Assembly (NCBI GenBank): GCA_040513115.1
Contig: JBEVDW010000045.1
Location: forward strand, 1 to 21,067
Length of the DNA stretch: 21,067 bases
From: DATELY01 sp040513115
GTDB lineage: Bacteria; Pseudomonadota; Gammaproteobacteria; Steroidobacterales; Steroidobacteraceae
Direction: 5' to 3'
Within the stretch, counting starts at the first letter, position 1; the number at the start of each line of letters is the position of its first letter. This document shows positions 14,330 through 21,067 of the stretch, one piece after another. The translations under genes were made by a program, and so were the position numbers. Below the pieces are notes generated by a model. The model was given only the letters and a program-made list of their open reading frames with translations, had not been told where the DNA came from and did no database searches.

Positions 14330-15697
14330 ATGAAAGTGGCTACGAACGATGTCGAAGCAAAGGTTCGACGCCCCAGCACTACGGCGAAGCCGATTGTGTG
14401 CATCACGGCCGATTGCCATATCGGCACCTTTCTCATGGACTGGTCCGATTACCTCGAGCCGCGATTTCGCGAGGAATACCAGCGTGGCCGCGATTTCCTG
14501 ATGTCCTTCGCCAAGCCGGGGGAAACACCGGACTTGAGCAAGCTCTTCGAAACCGTGATGCCGGGAGTCGACCGATTCAATCCGATCGCCGAGATCCTGC
14601 GTCCCGACGTGGTGAAGCGCCAACATGAAGAGCGCAAGGCGTTCCTCATGAAGCACTTCGGCGATCCCGGCGACCTTGCATTGCTGTCCACCGGCGGTGA
14701 GGGCAATCCCGATCGACAGCTCAAAGAGCTCGAAGCGGACGGCACGGTCGGTGGCATCTGTCTGCCGCAGACAGGACCTTTCACGTTCGGAAAACTGACG
14801 CCCGAGCTGGCCAAGGCAAATGCCGAAGCCGTAAACCGCTGGTCTTGCGATTTCGTGGCCCAGCATCCCGACCGTCATGCGGGTGTAATCACCGTGTCAC
14901 TGGAAGCCGGCGTAGACGTCGCTGTGCAGCAAATCCGTGAAGGTCACAGCAAGGGTCTGCGCGGCGGCGTCGTGCTGGACAACAATCCAGAGCTGAAGGG
15001 ACTGCCGCTCTACAACGCGCGCTTCTGGGAACCCATCTGGGCTGTCTGTGCAGAGCTCGGTGTCGTCGTCATCCTCCACGCCGGTGCAGGTCATCCAGTA
15101 CCGGAAGCCGGGGGCGAGATTCTGTGGTCGATCGATACGCGCTGGTTCACCGAGCGCCCGCTGCGCTATCTCATCGTCGGCGGTGTGTTCGAGCGCCACC
15201 CGAATCTGAAAGTGATCTTCATCGAAACGAACGCCGCATGGGCTGTGGAAGAGCTCGCGATGCTCGATGCCGTCTGCGGCGGCGATTGGCGCAAGTTCGA
15301 TATGCAGCACCGTCGCTTCATTCACTTCCACGGCACGCACGACATCCGCGAGGAAGACCGTGTCGTTGCCAGCCTCAAGCGAGCCAAGACCGCGCTGAAG
15401 AAGCTCCCCAGTGAGTATTTCGCATCCAACGTCTGGCTTTCGATCACAGCCAACGTGGACGACTGGGCCGCTCGCGAGACGTTGGGAACACACAAGCTGC
15501 TGTGGGGATCGGACTATCCCCACAACGAATCGACCTGGCCGAACAGCATGCACGAAGTGAACAAGACCATCCGGATGTTGGACGTGCCGGATAGCGACGT
15601 TCGTCGCCTGATGGGCGGCAATGCCGCAGAGCTGTGGGGCTTCGATTTACAGAAGTTGGAGCCCGTTGCGAACCGCGTCGGCCCCGTCTTCAACTGA
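14330..15697 (+). CDS. Amidohydrolase-family (ACMSD-like) metal enzyme, 455 aa
   Basis: A TIM-barrel amidohydrolase-2 protein of the ACMSD/gamma-resorcylate-decarboxylase style. It has Asp28-x-His30 (ADCHIG) on the first strand, His250 (VVVILHAGAGHP), an I-E-T-N-A segment (298-302) and WGSDYPHNEST (392-402), with Asp395 as the usual last metal ligand. These enzymes decarboxylate, hydrate or hydrolyse ring-derived acids with a divalent metal. The product is cytoplasmic and its length is normal. GAGGAG lies only 2 nt before the ATG at 14330 but 8 nt before an in-frame GTG at 14336 (MATNDVEA), so the GTG may be the true start. It has its own near-consensus promoter and is divergent from the TonB operon; a hairpin terminator follows. 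A C-C cleavage, decarboxylation or hydrolysis step on a late intermediate is inferred. Confidence 0.92.
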   Translation: MKVATNDVEAKVRRPSTTAKPIVCITADCHIGTFLMDWSDYLEPRFREEYQRGRDFLMSFAKPGETPDLSKLFETVMPGVDRFNPIAEILRPDVVKRQHEERKAFLMKHFGDPGDLALLSTGGEGNPDRQLKELEADGTVGGICLPQTGPFTFGKLTPELAKANAEAVNRWSCDFVAQHPDRHAGVITVSLEAGVDVAVQQIREGHSKGLRGGVVLDNNPELKGLPLYNARFWEPIWAVCAELGVVVILHAGAGHPVPEAGGEILWSIDTRWFTERPLRYLIVGGVFERHPNLKVIFIETNAAWAVEELAMLDAVCGGDWRKFDMQHRRFIHFHGTHDIREEDRVVASLKRAKTALKKLPSEYFASNVWLSITANVDDWAARETLGTHKLLWGSDYPHNESTWPNSMHEVNKTIRMLDVPDSDVRRLMGGNAAELWGFDLQKLEPVANRVGPVFN

Positions 15698-15708
15698 CGG
15701 ATCATCAC

Positions 15709-15740
15709 ACCCGTTCGGCTGCTTCCGCAGCTGAACGGGT
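15709..15740. terminator. Bidirectional hairpin between convergent genes
   Basis: Stem ACCCGTTCGGCTGC (15709-15722), loop TTCC and GCAGCTGAACGGGT (15727-15740) pair over 14 bp with a single G-T wobble. It sits in the 48-bp gap between the amidohydrolase stop (15697) and the sulfotransferase stop (15746), the expected place for a shared terminator. There is no strong T-run on either side, so efficiency is uncertain. Confidence 0.75.
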
Positions 15741-15745
15741 ACTGC

Positions 15746-17005
15746 TCAATCCTCGCGCTTCACTTTGAAGTAGCGGCGGTACTCGTCGAACAAGCTCGCC
15801 GCTTTGCCGCTCTCTTCCCTCTGTTCGCTGTACTTGTGACTCGGACGTTTGACGCGTGGATTCGCTTCAAGGTAGGCGGCAATCCTGTTTCCCGCCTCCT
15901 CGCTCAGCTTCAGACCGAAATGAGAATACATCCCTTCGATGGATTCGAGTGGCCGCTCCACGAGATCCAGATACTGCACATTCGCCAGCTGCGACCGCGG
16001 CAGCAGGCCGCTCTCCAGCCATTCGATGGGCTTCGTGAGCATGGTCGACGTGACCGTCTCATCGAGTATCGTCTCGTTGGCGCCGCTGACGAAGACGCGG
16101 TCGCTCCGAATCCATCCCAGAATGCCAATCATGTTGATGCCCGAGGAGCGAGCTTTCGTGGGATCGCGATGCGACCAGATGAAGTTCGCGTCCGGATACA
16201 CCTGCAGCACTTCCGGTAGATAACGAATCGAATCCGGATCCTTCATGATCCAGCGGACCCGCGGGTTCTTCCACTGCAGCAGCTTCAGCACCCGCTTCTC
16301 GTATTGCAGGGCCGGCAGCATGCTGCGCTTCGACATGTATTCGTTGTACGTCGGGACCTGACCGAGGATGGTCATCCACGCGGGGCACTGGAAGCTCAGC
16401 GCCTTGATGTGAATCGTCTCAGCGGGTATTTCCGCAGCAAACTCGTGCACCGCCTCCAGCTCGGGCGTCACGCGATTCCACATCGTGATGCGCTTATCCG
16501 CCAGCTCGATGCGCGGGTCGGATCGATAGGTCGACTTCTCCGGTGGCGGACACGGCAACATGGCCTCCCACTCCTTCACCGTCGCATTCTCGGGATCGAA
16601 CTCCAGCAGGTTGAGCAGGAAGGACGTACCGCTTCGTCCCTGACCGATGATGATGAACGGCTGCCGGACCTGTTCCTCTTCGATTTCAGGATGTCGCTTG
16701 TACCAGTCTTCGACCCGCAAGCGCGCCTCGAGGAACATCAACAGATCCGTGCGCGTGAGGAGCCGACCCATCAAGTTCAAGTCCGCCTCCTCGTCGTAGG
16801 ATTTCACGAGGATCTCGAATGGCTCCCGCCAGTCGTCCGCACCGAAATCTTCGAGGCCGGTGTTCTTCTGAGCAGCAGAGACGAGCGACGCGGCATCCAG
16901 CGGCACGACGCTGCGGCTGTCGAGGTACCGCCCTTCCTCGTTCAAGCGCTTCACCCATTCTGGTCGTGGTGGCGGTGTCCACGTGGTTCTGAAGCTATCT
17001 GCCAT
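15746..17005 (-). CDS. Sulfotransferase-family protein (Sulfotransfer_3 type), 419 aa
   Basis: A PAPS-dependent sulfotransferase-like protein. It has the 5'-phosphosulfate loop IIIGQGRSGTSFL (118-130), the 3'-phosphate-binding FIWSHRDPTKARSS (275-288) and a W-I-M-K-D-P segment (252-257). An N-terminal region of about 110 residues precedes the core, as is usual in the Sulfotransfer_3 proteins of sphingomonads and actinobacteria. The expected reaction is transfer of sulfate from PAPS to a hydroxyl of a hydrophobic substrate; some members may not be catalytic. I chose the ATG at 17005 (MADSF) for GAGGAG 9 nt upstream; a start at 17044 would include that site inside the coding sequence. It is divergent from the DUF1214 gene across 151 bp containing an operator-like motif. 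Sulfation is unusual in a catabolic cluster, so it may prepare a leaving group or aid solubility. Confidence 0.9.
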   Translation of the reverse strand: MADSFRTTWTPPPRPEWVKRLNEEGRYLDSRSVVPLDAASLVSAAQKNTGLEDFGADDWREPFEILVKSYDEEADLNLMGRLLTRTDLLMFLEARLRVEDWYKRHPEIEEEQVRQPFIIIGQGRSGTSFLLNLLEFDPENATVKEWEAMLPCPPPEKSTYRSDPRIELADKRITMWNRVTPELEAVHEFAAEIPAETIHIKALSFQCPAWMTILGQVPTYNEYMSKRSMLPALQYEKRVLKLLQWKNPRVRWIMKDPDSIRYLPEVLQVYPDANFIWSHRDPTKARSSGINMIGILGWIRSDRVFVSGANETILDETVTSTMLTKPIEWLESGLLPRSQLANVQYLDLVERPLESIEGMYSHFGLKLSEEAGNRIAAYLEANPRVKRPSHKYSEQREESGKAASLFDEYRRYFKVKRED

Positions 17006-17057
17006 TGCAAGGTACTCCTCTTCGCTGCATCCGCCACGCGACACGGGGAATGCACAC

Positions 17058-17072
17058 CTATACCGAGTGTAT
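17058..17072. promoter_or_regulatory. Operator-like motif copy 2 (YTATAC-N3-GTRYAW)
   Basis: CTATAC CGA GTGTAT lies in the 151-bp gap between the divergent sulfotransferase and DUF1214 genes. A TATTAT element (17070-17075) overlapping its right end is a possible -10 box for the rightward gene, but the matching -35 is poor. An AT-rich flank and a GTGCT-G-AGCAC palindrome (17077-17087) follow. Confidence 0.45.
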
Positions 17073-17122
17073 TATTGTGCTGAGCACGTCGTCCGACCAG
17101 CCCGCTTCTTATTTGATCGTGC

Positions 17123-17142
17123 CAATGCGCATCATCGCATTG
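17123..17142 (+). repeat. Short hairpin before the DUF1214 ribosome site
   Basis: CAATGCG (17123-17129), loop CATCAT and CGCATTG (17136-17142) form a perfect 7-bp stem. It ends 4 bases before AAGGA and 14 bases before the ATG at 17157, so in mRNA it could affect translation initiation or stabilise the 5' end. Confidence 0.4.
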
Positions 17143-17156
17143 CAAAAGGAACAGAG

Positions 17157-18377
17157 ATGGCCACATCGAGCTCGAGCGTATTGCAGAGTGCCTGGGAGCG
17201 CTACTACCGCACCCTGGACGAGATGAGAAAGCTCATCGAGGCCACGCCCCGGTTCAAAGACAACGCACAGAATCAGGCCAAAGCCTATCACTGCCTGATC
17301 GAAGCCCAGGCCATCACTTACAACTTCGTGATGGCGCCGCGGTTGATGCATCCGCGCATCCATACGAATACGAGCTGGCAGACCGACATGTACACCCTGG
17401 GTCAGAACGGCCCGGATTTCCATTACGGGGCGATGTTTCTCGACGGCCGGCAGACCTATCGGTTGAGCGGCCACTATGGCGACGTGATCCTTTTCCTCAT
17501 GCAGGTTCAAAACGGAATGCCCGGTCAGAAAGGTGTCTCGCTCATCGGCGACTACAATCTCTCCACGTTCGCCCGCGGCCCGCGCAACGAGTTCGAGATC
17601 ATCCTCAGCGCCACTGAGCAGCCCGGCAACTGGGTCAAGCTCAGTCCGGACAGCCGCTATCAATTCCTGCTCACGCGCCGGGTCATCAAGGATCCACACG
17701 ACGACCCGGGCGTATTTCGATTGGAACGCATCAGTGAGGTGCCCAAGAATTATTATGACGATGACGAATTCGATCCGGTCGTCGTCGCTCAGCGACTGGA
17801 CCTCGCGACCGACTTCGTGCGCTACATGTGTCAGGGCTGGATGATCGGGCTGTACGACATGTATCTGTCGAACGCGGGCGGTCAGCGCAACAAGATGACC
17901 TTGCTCGCCGGTACCACCACCAGCCAGGTGGCCGCCTCCGTGTCCAACTACGCGATGGCCATCTTCGATCTGAAACCCGATGAGGCGGCGATCGTGGAGC
18001 TGCCGCAGTCGCCGGATGGCCTGTACTGGTCGTTCCAGCTGGGTGATGCCTGGTCGCGTTCGCTGGACTTCGTGAATTGCCAGACGTCCTTGAACATGCA
18101 CCAGATAGCGATCGATCCCGACGGCGGCGTTCGGGTGATCCTGTCTCACCGCGATCCTGGGTATCACAACTGGCTCGACGTCACCGGACGCGAGGAAGGC
18201 ATGATCGTGCTGCGCAACTTCGTGGCGAAGAGCGCACCCGTGCCCAGCATGCGCAAGGTCAAGCTTGCTGATCTGGAGCGCGAGTTGCCTGGCAACATGC
18301 GGCGCGTCACCCCTGCCGAGCGCGCGCAGGCACTCGAGCATCGACGGACGGGATATCTCAAGCGCTACGGCGAGTAG
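17157..18377 (+). CDS. DUF1214-domain protein, 406 aa
   Basis: The C-terminal third shows the DUF1214 signature clearly: a Y-W-S-F-Q-L-G-D-A-W-S-R-S-L-D-F segment, then T-S-L-N-M-H-Q, a D-P-D-G turn, and S-H-R-D-P-G-Y-H-N-W-L-D. The first 250 residues are helical with beta elements and are not a typical DUF1254 domain. There is no signal peptide, unlike the common periplasmic DUF1254-DUF1214 proteins, so this short-form version is probably cytoplasmic. The biochemical role is not established. DUF1214 proteins recur beside oxygenases, sulfotransferases and steroid or terpenoid degradation genes. The ATG at 17157 has AAGGA about 7 nt upstream. The 3' end overlaps the converging TetR gene by 20 bp. 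The gene is probably co-regulated with the sulfotransferase. Confidence 0.88.
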   Translation: MATSSSSVLQSAWERYYRTLDEMRKLIEATPRFKDNAQNQAKAYHCLIEAQAITYNFVMAPRLMHPRIHTNTSWQTDMYTLGQNGPDFHYGAMFLDGRQTYRLSGHYGDVILFLMQVQNGMPGQKGVSLIGDYNLSTFARGPRNEFEIILSATEQPGNWVKLSPDSRYQFLLTRRVIKDPHDDPGVFRLERISEVPKNYYDDDEFDPVVVAQRLDLATDFVRYMCQGWMIGLYDMYLSNAGGQRNKMTLLAGTTTSQVAASVSNYAMAIFDLKPDEAAIVELPQSPDGLYWSFQLGDAWSRSLDFVNCQTSLNMHQIAIDPDGGVRVILSHRDPGYHNWLDVTGREEGMIVLRNFVAKSAPVPSMRKVKLADLERELPGNMRRVTPAERAQALEHRRTGYLKRYGE

Positions 18378-19068
18378 CGCGCCCTGCTCGTCGGCGCGCT
18401 GCTCTACCCTTGTTTGCTGTTCTTTGTGTTGTCGGCGCCAAGCCCTGCTCCAGCACTGACATTGCCTCGACGAATGAGCGTTGCAAGTCCTTGGTCTTGC
18501 TATCCGGCGTCAGCAGCCAGCGACTCAAGGTCAAGTCGCGCAGCGCCTCGTAATAGAAGCTGATCGACAGCGCCGGGATATCCCCGCGAATGTGCCCTTC
18601 TCTCTGAACAGCCGCGATTCGCTTTGCTCTTGCGCGTAAATTCCGTTGCAGCGTGGTATCGACGAGCCGCGTGCGGCCGGCGTGGAAGAAACGCGTGTGC
18701 TTCGCTGCCAAGGTGAGGAGCCAACGATTGCGTGCAATGTCGTTCAGCCGCTCGGTGACATGCGGGGTCACGATGTCCCGCTCGTCGTGGTAGGACGGCT
18801 TGTCCGACTCGAGCCATCCCGGCATGTGCTCGCCGACGAACGCATCGATCATTGCGTATACGATGCTTTCCTTCGAAGCCATGTAGTTGAACAACGTCTT
18901 CCGCGAGACACCGGCGTGATCGGCGATGTCGGACATCGAGGTGGCATCGAAGCCACTGCGCCGAAACAGGAGCTCGGCGCTCGTGAGTATCGCGGCGCGC
19001 ACGCTCTTCTTCTTGTGCTCGCGCAAACTGGGAGCAGCGCTGTCCGTGCTGTCGCTCTTCTGTCTCAT
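18358..19068 (-). CDS. TetR-family transcriptional regulator with Arg-rich tail, 236 aa
   Basis: A TetR regulator with N-terminal helix-turn-helix TSMSDIADHAGVSRKTLFNY (43-62) followed by MASKESIVYAMIDAF, then a helical ligand-binding domain. The C-terminus is unusual: about 20 residues rich in Arg/Ala/Gly after residue 215 (GRAARRRAGRATRRSA). Its last codons lie in the 20-bp region that overlaps the end of the DUF1214 gene on the other strand. The tail could be disordered or touch DNA, or could simply be a read-through extension. The gene is divergent from the APH gene at 19203, with the palindrome TTATACTCAGTATAA 48 bp upstream of its start. That is the classic place for an autoregulated TetR operator. 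The effector is probably a pathway metabolite or its CoA ester; this is inferred. Confidence 0.9.
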   Translation of the reverse strand: MRQKSDSTDSAAPSLREHKKKSVRAAILTSAELLFRRSGFDATSMSDIADHAGVSRKTLFNYMASKESIVYAMIDAFVGEHMPGWLESDKPSYHDERDIVTPHVTERLNDIARNRWLLTLAAKHTRFFHAGRTRLVDTTLQRNLRARAKRIAAVQREGHIRGDIPALSISFYYEALRDLTLSRWLLTPDSKTKDLQRSFVEAMSVLEQGLAPTTQRTANKGRAARRRAGRATRRSA

Positions 19069-19102
19069 GACGACCCCGCCTGTCCAGTGAATGGCCGACT
19101 CT

Positions 19103-19131
19103 TTGATGTGTACGGTTATACTCAGTATAAG
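19103..19131 (+). promoter_or_regulatory. Predicted sigma70 promoter for the fused APH gene
   Basis: TTGATG (19103-19108), a 17-base spacer and TATAAG (19126-19131) form a good rightward promoter. Transcription would start near 19138, giving a leader of about 65 nt to the ATG at 19203. On the opposite strand TATACT and TATAAC elements are possible -10 boxes for the TetR gene, but their -35 boxes are weak. Confidence 0.6.
19116..19130. promoter_or_regulatory. Operator-like motif copy 3, perfect palindrome
   Basis: TTATAC TCA GTATAA has perfect 6-bp arms and overlaps the spacer and -10 box of the rightward promoter. Binding would block that promoter and probably the divergent TetR promoter. 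It is the most symmetric of three related copies in the window, and it adjoins a TetR gene, so it is the best candidate for the TetR autoregulatory site. Confidence 0.65.
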
Positions 19132-19202
19132 ATTTTAGATGAAGTCCAAAGCCGGGCACCGTGATCGACAGCCTGCCCATCGCCGTACGGGGGTTACCAC
19201 CG

Positions 19203-20630
19203 ATGATTCCAACTCAAGCGCGCCTCATCGAAGGCATTCGGCGCTCGCTTGTAACACTGCAATCACCCACCCGATCGAAGGAGGACCAGCAACTCGCCGC
19301 TTCGATTCAGATCGCACTCGGGGAATTGCTGCTCCGACAGGATCAACCCTTTTTGCACAGGCACCTGGCTCAAGGTCAGGATCTCGAACGGCGGGCGGTT
19401 GCGTTGGGGGCGACGGCCGCAAAGACTGCTGCAGACGAGGAAGAACACGATCGGTTGCTTCGATCGCTGACCGATGCGGTCGCGCGCCTTGCGCCGCGTG
19501 AGCAACAAGACGGCGAAATCAAGACGCTGCTGAACCAGATCGTGGATTGGGAGAATGCGCTGTATGCCCGCCGCGTGCAGGGCTCGCAGCCGCAGATTCC
19601 GCCTGAAGAGGAGTCTCCTTTCACAGCGGAGAATATCGGCAACTACCTCGCCAGGAAGTTTCCCGAGCGCAAGGGTGTCGTGGTCACAAACGTCCGCAAC
19701 CTCTCGGGCGGCTTCTCCAAGATCACGGTGATGTTCGATGTCAACGATTCGGCGCAGCGCGCCGAATCTCTCGTGATCCGCGCCGAGCAGCCTTTGAGCA
19801 TCATGTTCCTGGAGGGACGCGATGTGCGCAATGAGTTCCCCGTGCTGAAAGCCGCAAGCCGTGCGGGTATTCCCGTTGCCGAGCCCTTGTGGCTCGAAGA
19901 AGACGAGAGCTTCTTCGGCTCACGCTTCCTCGTATCGCGGCGTGCCGCCGGACGCAACTTCGGCAGCCGCATCGGCGTCAACGAGAGGATCACGGACACA
20001 CTGCTGCGCGACGTCGTGCAGCGACTCGTACAGATTCATGCACTGCCTGTCACAGATCCAGACATAGCGCGCAGTCATCTTGGTACATGGGCCCGCTACA
20101 CCACGCTCAGCGAGTGCACGACTGCGACAGTCGCATACTGGAAGAAGCATTCGGCCAACTTCGGTCTGCCGCCGTCCCCGATTCTCACGCGCGCGCTGGC
20201 ATGGCTGGAACAGAACGTTCCGAATGAGAACGCCGCTCCGTCCGTGCTGCATGGCGACTACGGACTTCACAACCTGCTGATCAGCGATGACGATCGTGTC
20301 AGCTGCATCCTGGATTGGGAAGGATGCTCGTATGGAGATCCGGCGGACGAGTTGGTCTGGCTGGCCGAAGGGCTCAAAGGGTCCGTGGAGCGTCAGCGCA
20401 TCATCGATCTCTATGATGAACTCGGCGGACGACCGGTTTCGCCGCAGCGCCTGAAATACTTCGACGTGATGAACTGCGTGCGTTTCGCCGTCACGTGTCC
20501 GAGAGCGGCATTCCTCTTCCAGGAGAACCTGCGCATCGGAATCGAGGCGTGTCAGCTGGGGCTGCTGTACACCTACTTCGGCACGTCCGGCCTGACGGAA
20601 AGCATCCGCCAGGCCGAAGCGTTACGCTGA
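19203..20630 (+). CDS. APH-family kinase with extra N-terminal helical domain, 475 aa
   Basis: Two parts. Residues 1 to about 135 are an all-helical region ending in a Pro/Glu-rich linker (QPQIPPEEES). Residues 140-475 are an APH kinase with LSGGFSKITV (167-176), L-V-I-R (190-193), catalytic loop HGDYGLHN (350-357) and metal site LDWEGCSYGDP (370-380). Catalytic residues are intact. The N-terminal part resembles in pattern the separate helical protein at 4948-5493, which follows another APH gene; this suggests a fused kinase-plus-partner version. I chose the ATG at 19203 (GGGGG about 10 nt upstream); GTG 19161 would add 14 residues and has a poorer ribosome site. It is divergent from the TetR gene and tail-to-tail with the DUF7064/7065-type gene 12 nt away. 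An alcohol or hydroxyacyl-CoA kinase is inferred. Confidence 0.87.
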   Translation: MIPTQARLIEGIRRSLVTLQSPTRSKEDQQLAASIQIALGELLLRQDQPFLHRHLAQGQDLERRAVALGATAAKTAADEEEHDRLLRSLTDAVARLAPREQQDGEIKTLLNQIVDWENALYARRVQGSQPQIPPEEESPFTAENIGNYLARKFPERKGVVVTNVRNLSGGFSKITVMFDVNDSAQRAESLVIRAEQPLSIMFLEGRDVRNEFPVLKAASRAGIPVAEPLWLEEDESFFGSRFLVSRRAAGRNFGSRIGVNERITDTLLRDVVQRLVQIHALPVTDPDIARSHLGTWARYTTLSECTTATVAYWKKHSANFGLPPSPILTRALAWLEQNVPNENAAPSVLHGDYGLHNLLISDDDRVSCILDWEGCSYGDPADELVWLAEGLKGSVERQRIIDLYDELGGRPVSPQRLKYFDVMNCVRFAVTCPRAAFLFQENLRIGIEACQLGLLYTYFGTSGLTESIRQAEALR

Positions 20631-20642
20631 AGGCTGCGCTGG

Positions 20643-21067
20643 CTACTTCCAGAGCTTGCGAATCACGTCGCCTTCGATGGATTCCGAGAAATTGCCCCAG
20701 CCACTGCGCCCGTTGCAGGTGAAGTTCGTCAGACAGCAGCTGATGAGGTTGTTCTGCATCCAGTGGAACGGCAGGAAGTTGCGTATGTCACCGGTAAGGA
20801 CGTAGCGCTCGTCGTGATCGTCGATGAACTCGGCCTCGACGCGAATCGGGCGGAATCCATCTTCATCGCGGATCGTCCGTTGATGCGCCTTCTTGATCTG
20901 CCGTGACTCGCCATCGCGATGCAACCAGCAGAACGGCACCATCTGCTGATCGGTCGTGGGGGCCTGCGCCAGCCAGCCCGGCGCCTCGAGACTCTCGCCT
21001 TCGCGCTGATACGCCATGTCCGGCAACGTCAGCGAGAAAGCGAAGTCATCGCCCGTGCCGCAGTTCA
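20643..21067 (-). CDS. DUF7064/7065-type lipocalin-like protein (5' end outside window)
   Basis: The reading frame is open from the right edge to a TAG at 20643, giving the C-terminal 141 or so residues; the start lies outside the window. In-frame codons upstream of the apparent internal TTG/ATG starts (NCGTGDDFAFSLTLPDMAY) look like real protein, so those internal starts are not the gene start. The end C-N-G-R-S-G-W-G-N-F-S-E-S-I parallels M-N-G-R-V-G-G-G-V-L-E-F-A-E-L of the protein at 5514-6464, and the preceding R-Y-V-L-T-G-D-I strand parallels its Y-R-I-N-G-Q-A-D. I therefore place it in the same DUF7064/7065-type group. The gene ends 12 nt from the converging kinase stop. The central S-W-G motif is not in the visible part, so the assignment is moderate. 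Confidence 0.6.
   Translation of the reverse strand, partial: NCGTGDDFAFSLTLPDMAYQREGESLEAPGWLAQAPTTDQQMVPFCWLHRDGESRQIKKAHQRTIRDEDGFRPIRVEAEFIDDHDERYVLTGDIRNFLPFHWMQNNLISCCLTNFTCNGRSGWGNFSESIEGDVIRKLWK

Noticed and set aside
17109..18341. A 410-codon open frame on the minus strand.
   Set aside because: It is antisense to the DUF1214 gene, which has a clear family signature. The antisense product has no domain pattern.
1..21067. CRISPR arrays, tRNA genes, transposases, phage or integrase genes and defence systems.
   Set aside because: I looked for regular direct repeats, tRNA-like cloverleaf ends and characteristic proteins on both strands and saw none. The APH genes are metabolic in context rather than resistance genes.

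Overview
The window looks like an accessory catabolic island of a high-GC Gram-negative bacterium. A TonB-dependent outer-membrane receptor and sigma70-like promoters point to a proteobacterium. The mix of Rieske oxygenase, SDR, NTF2-like, DUF1214, sulfotransferase and APH-type kinases is the kind found in Steroidobacter/Nevskiales-like gammaproteobacteria or sphingomonads that degrade hydrophobic polycyclic or terpenoid substrates. This assignment is inferred from gene content; no rRNA or taxonomic marker is present. I see no tRNA, CRISPR array, transposase or insertion sequence, and no gene-free stretch longer than 300 bases.

Layout. (1) Bases 1-2959, minus strand: a tight operon of lipocalin-like DUF7064/7065 protein, APH-family kinase, NTF2-like enzyme and a second DUF7064/7065-type protein cut by the window edge. 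(2) Bases 3172-6464, plus strand, divergent from (1): NTF2-like enzyme, APH kinase, small helical protein and DUF7064/7065-type protein. The two arms carry the same three families in near mirror image. (3) Bases 6469-14095, minus strand: a TonB receptor leads GST-like protein, ecdysteroid-kinase-like APH protein, 69-residue protein, SDR, Rieske oxygenase alpha subunit and a 118-residue helical protein, followed by a TetR regulator that ends tail-to-tail with (2). (4) Bases 14330-15697, plus strand: an ACMSD-like amidohydrolase divergent from the TonB gene. (5) Bases 15746-18377: a divergent sulfotransferase / DUF1214 pair. (6) Bases 18358-21067: a second TetR regulator, divergent from an APH kinase with an extra N-terminal helical domain, and a fourth DUF7064/7065-type gene running off the right edge.

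How it may work together (inference). The TonB receptor would import a large hydrophobic compound. The Rieske oxygenase and SDR would hydroxylate and oxidise it. APH-type kinases would phosphorylate hydroxyl groups, as LvaA does for 4-hydroxyacyl-CoA and ecdysteroid kinases do for steroid alcohols. NTF2-like and lipocalin-like proteins would eliminate, isomerise or hydrate the activated intermediates.

The three divergent promoter regions at about 14.2, 17.06 and 19.12 kb each contain one copy of a palindrome-like motif, YTATAC-N3-GTRYAW. In two of them it overlaps a good -10 box. This suggests one regulon, most simply controlled by the TetR protein encoded next to the most symmetric copy. The region between the TonB and amidohydrolase genes also holds two further large inverted repeats.
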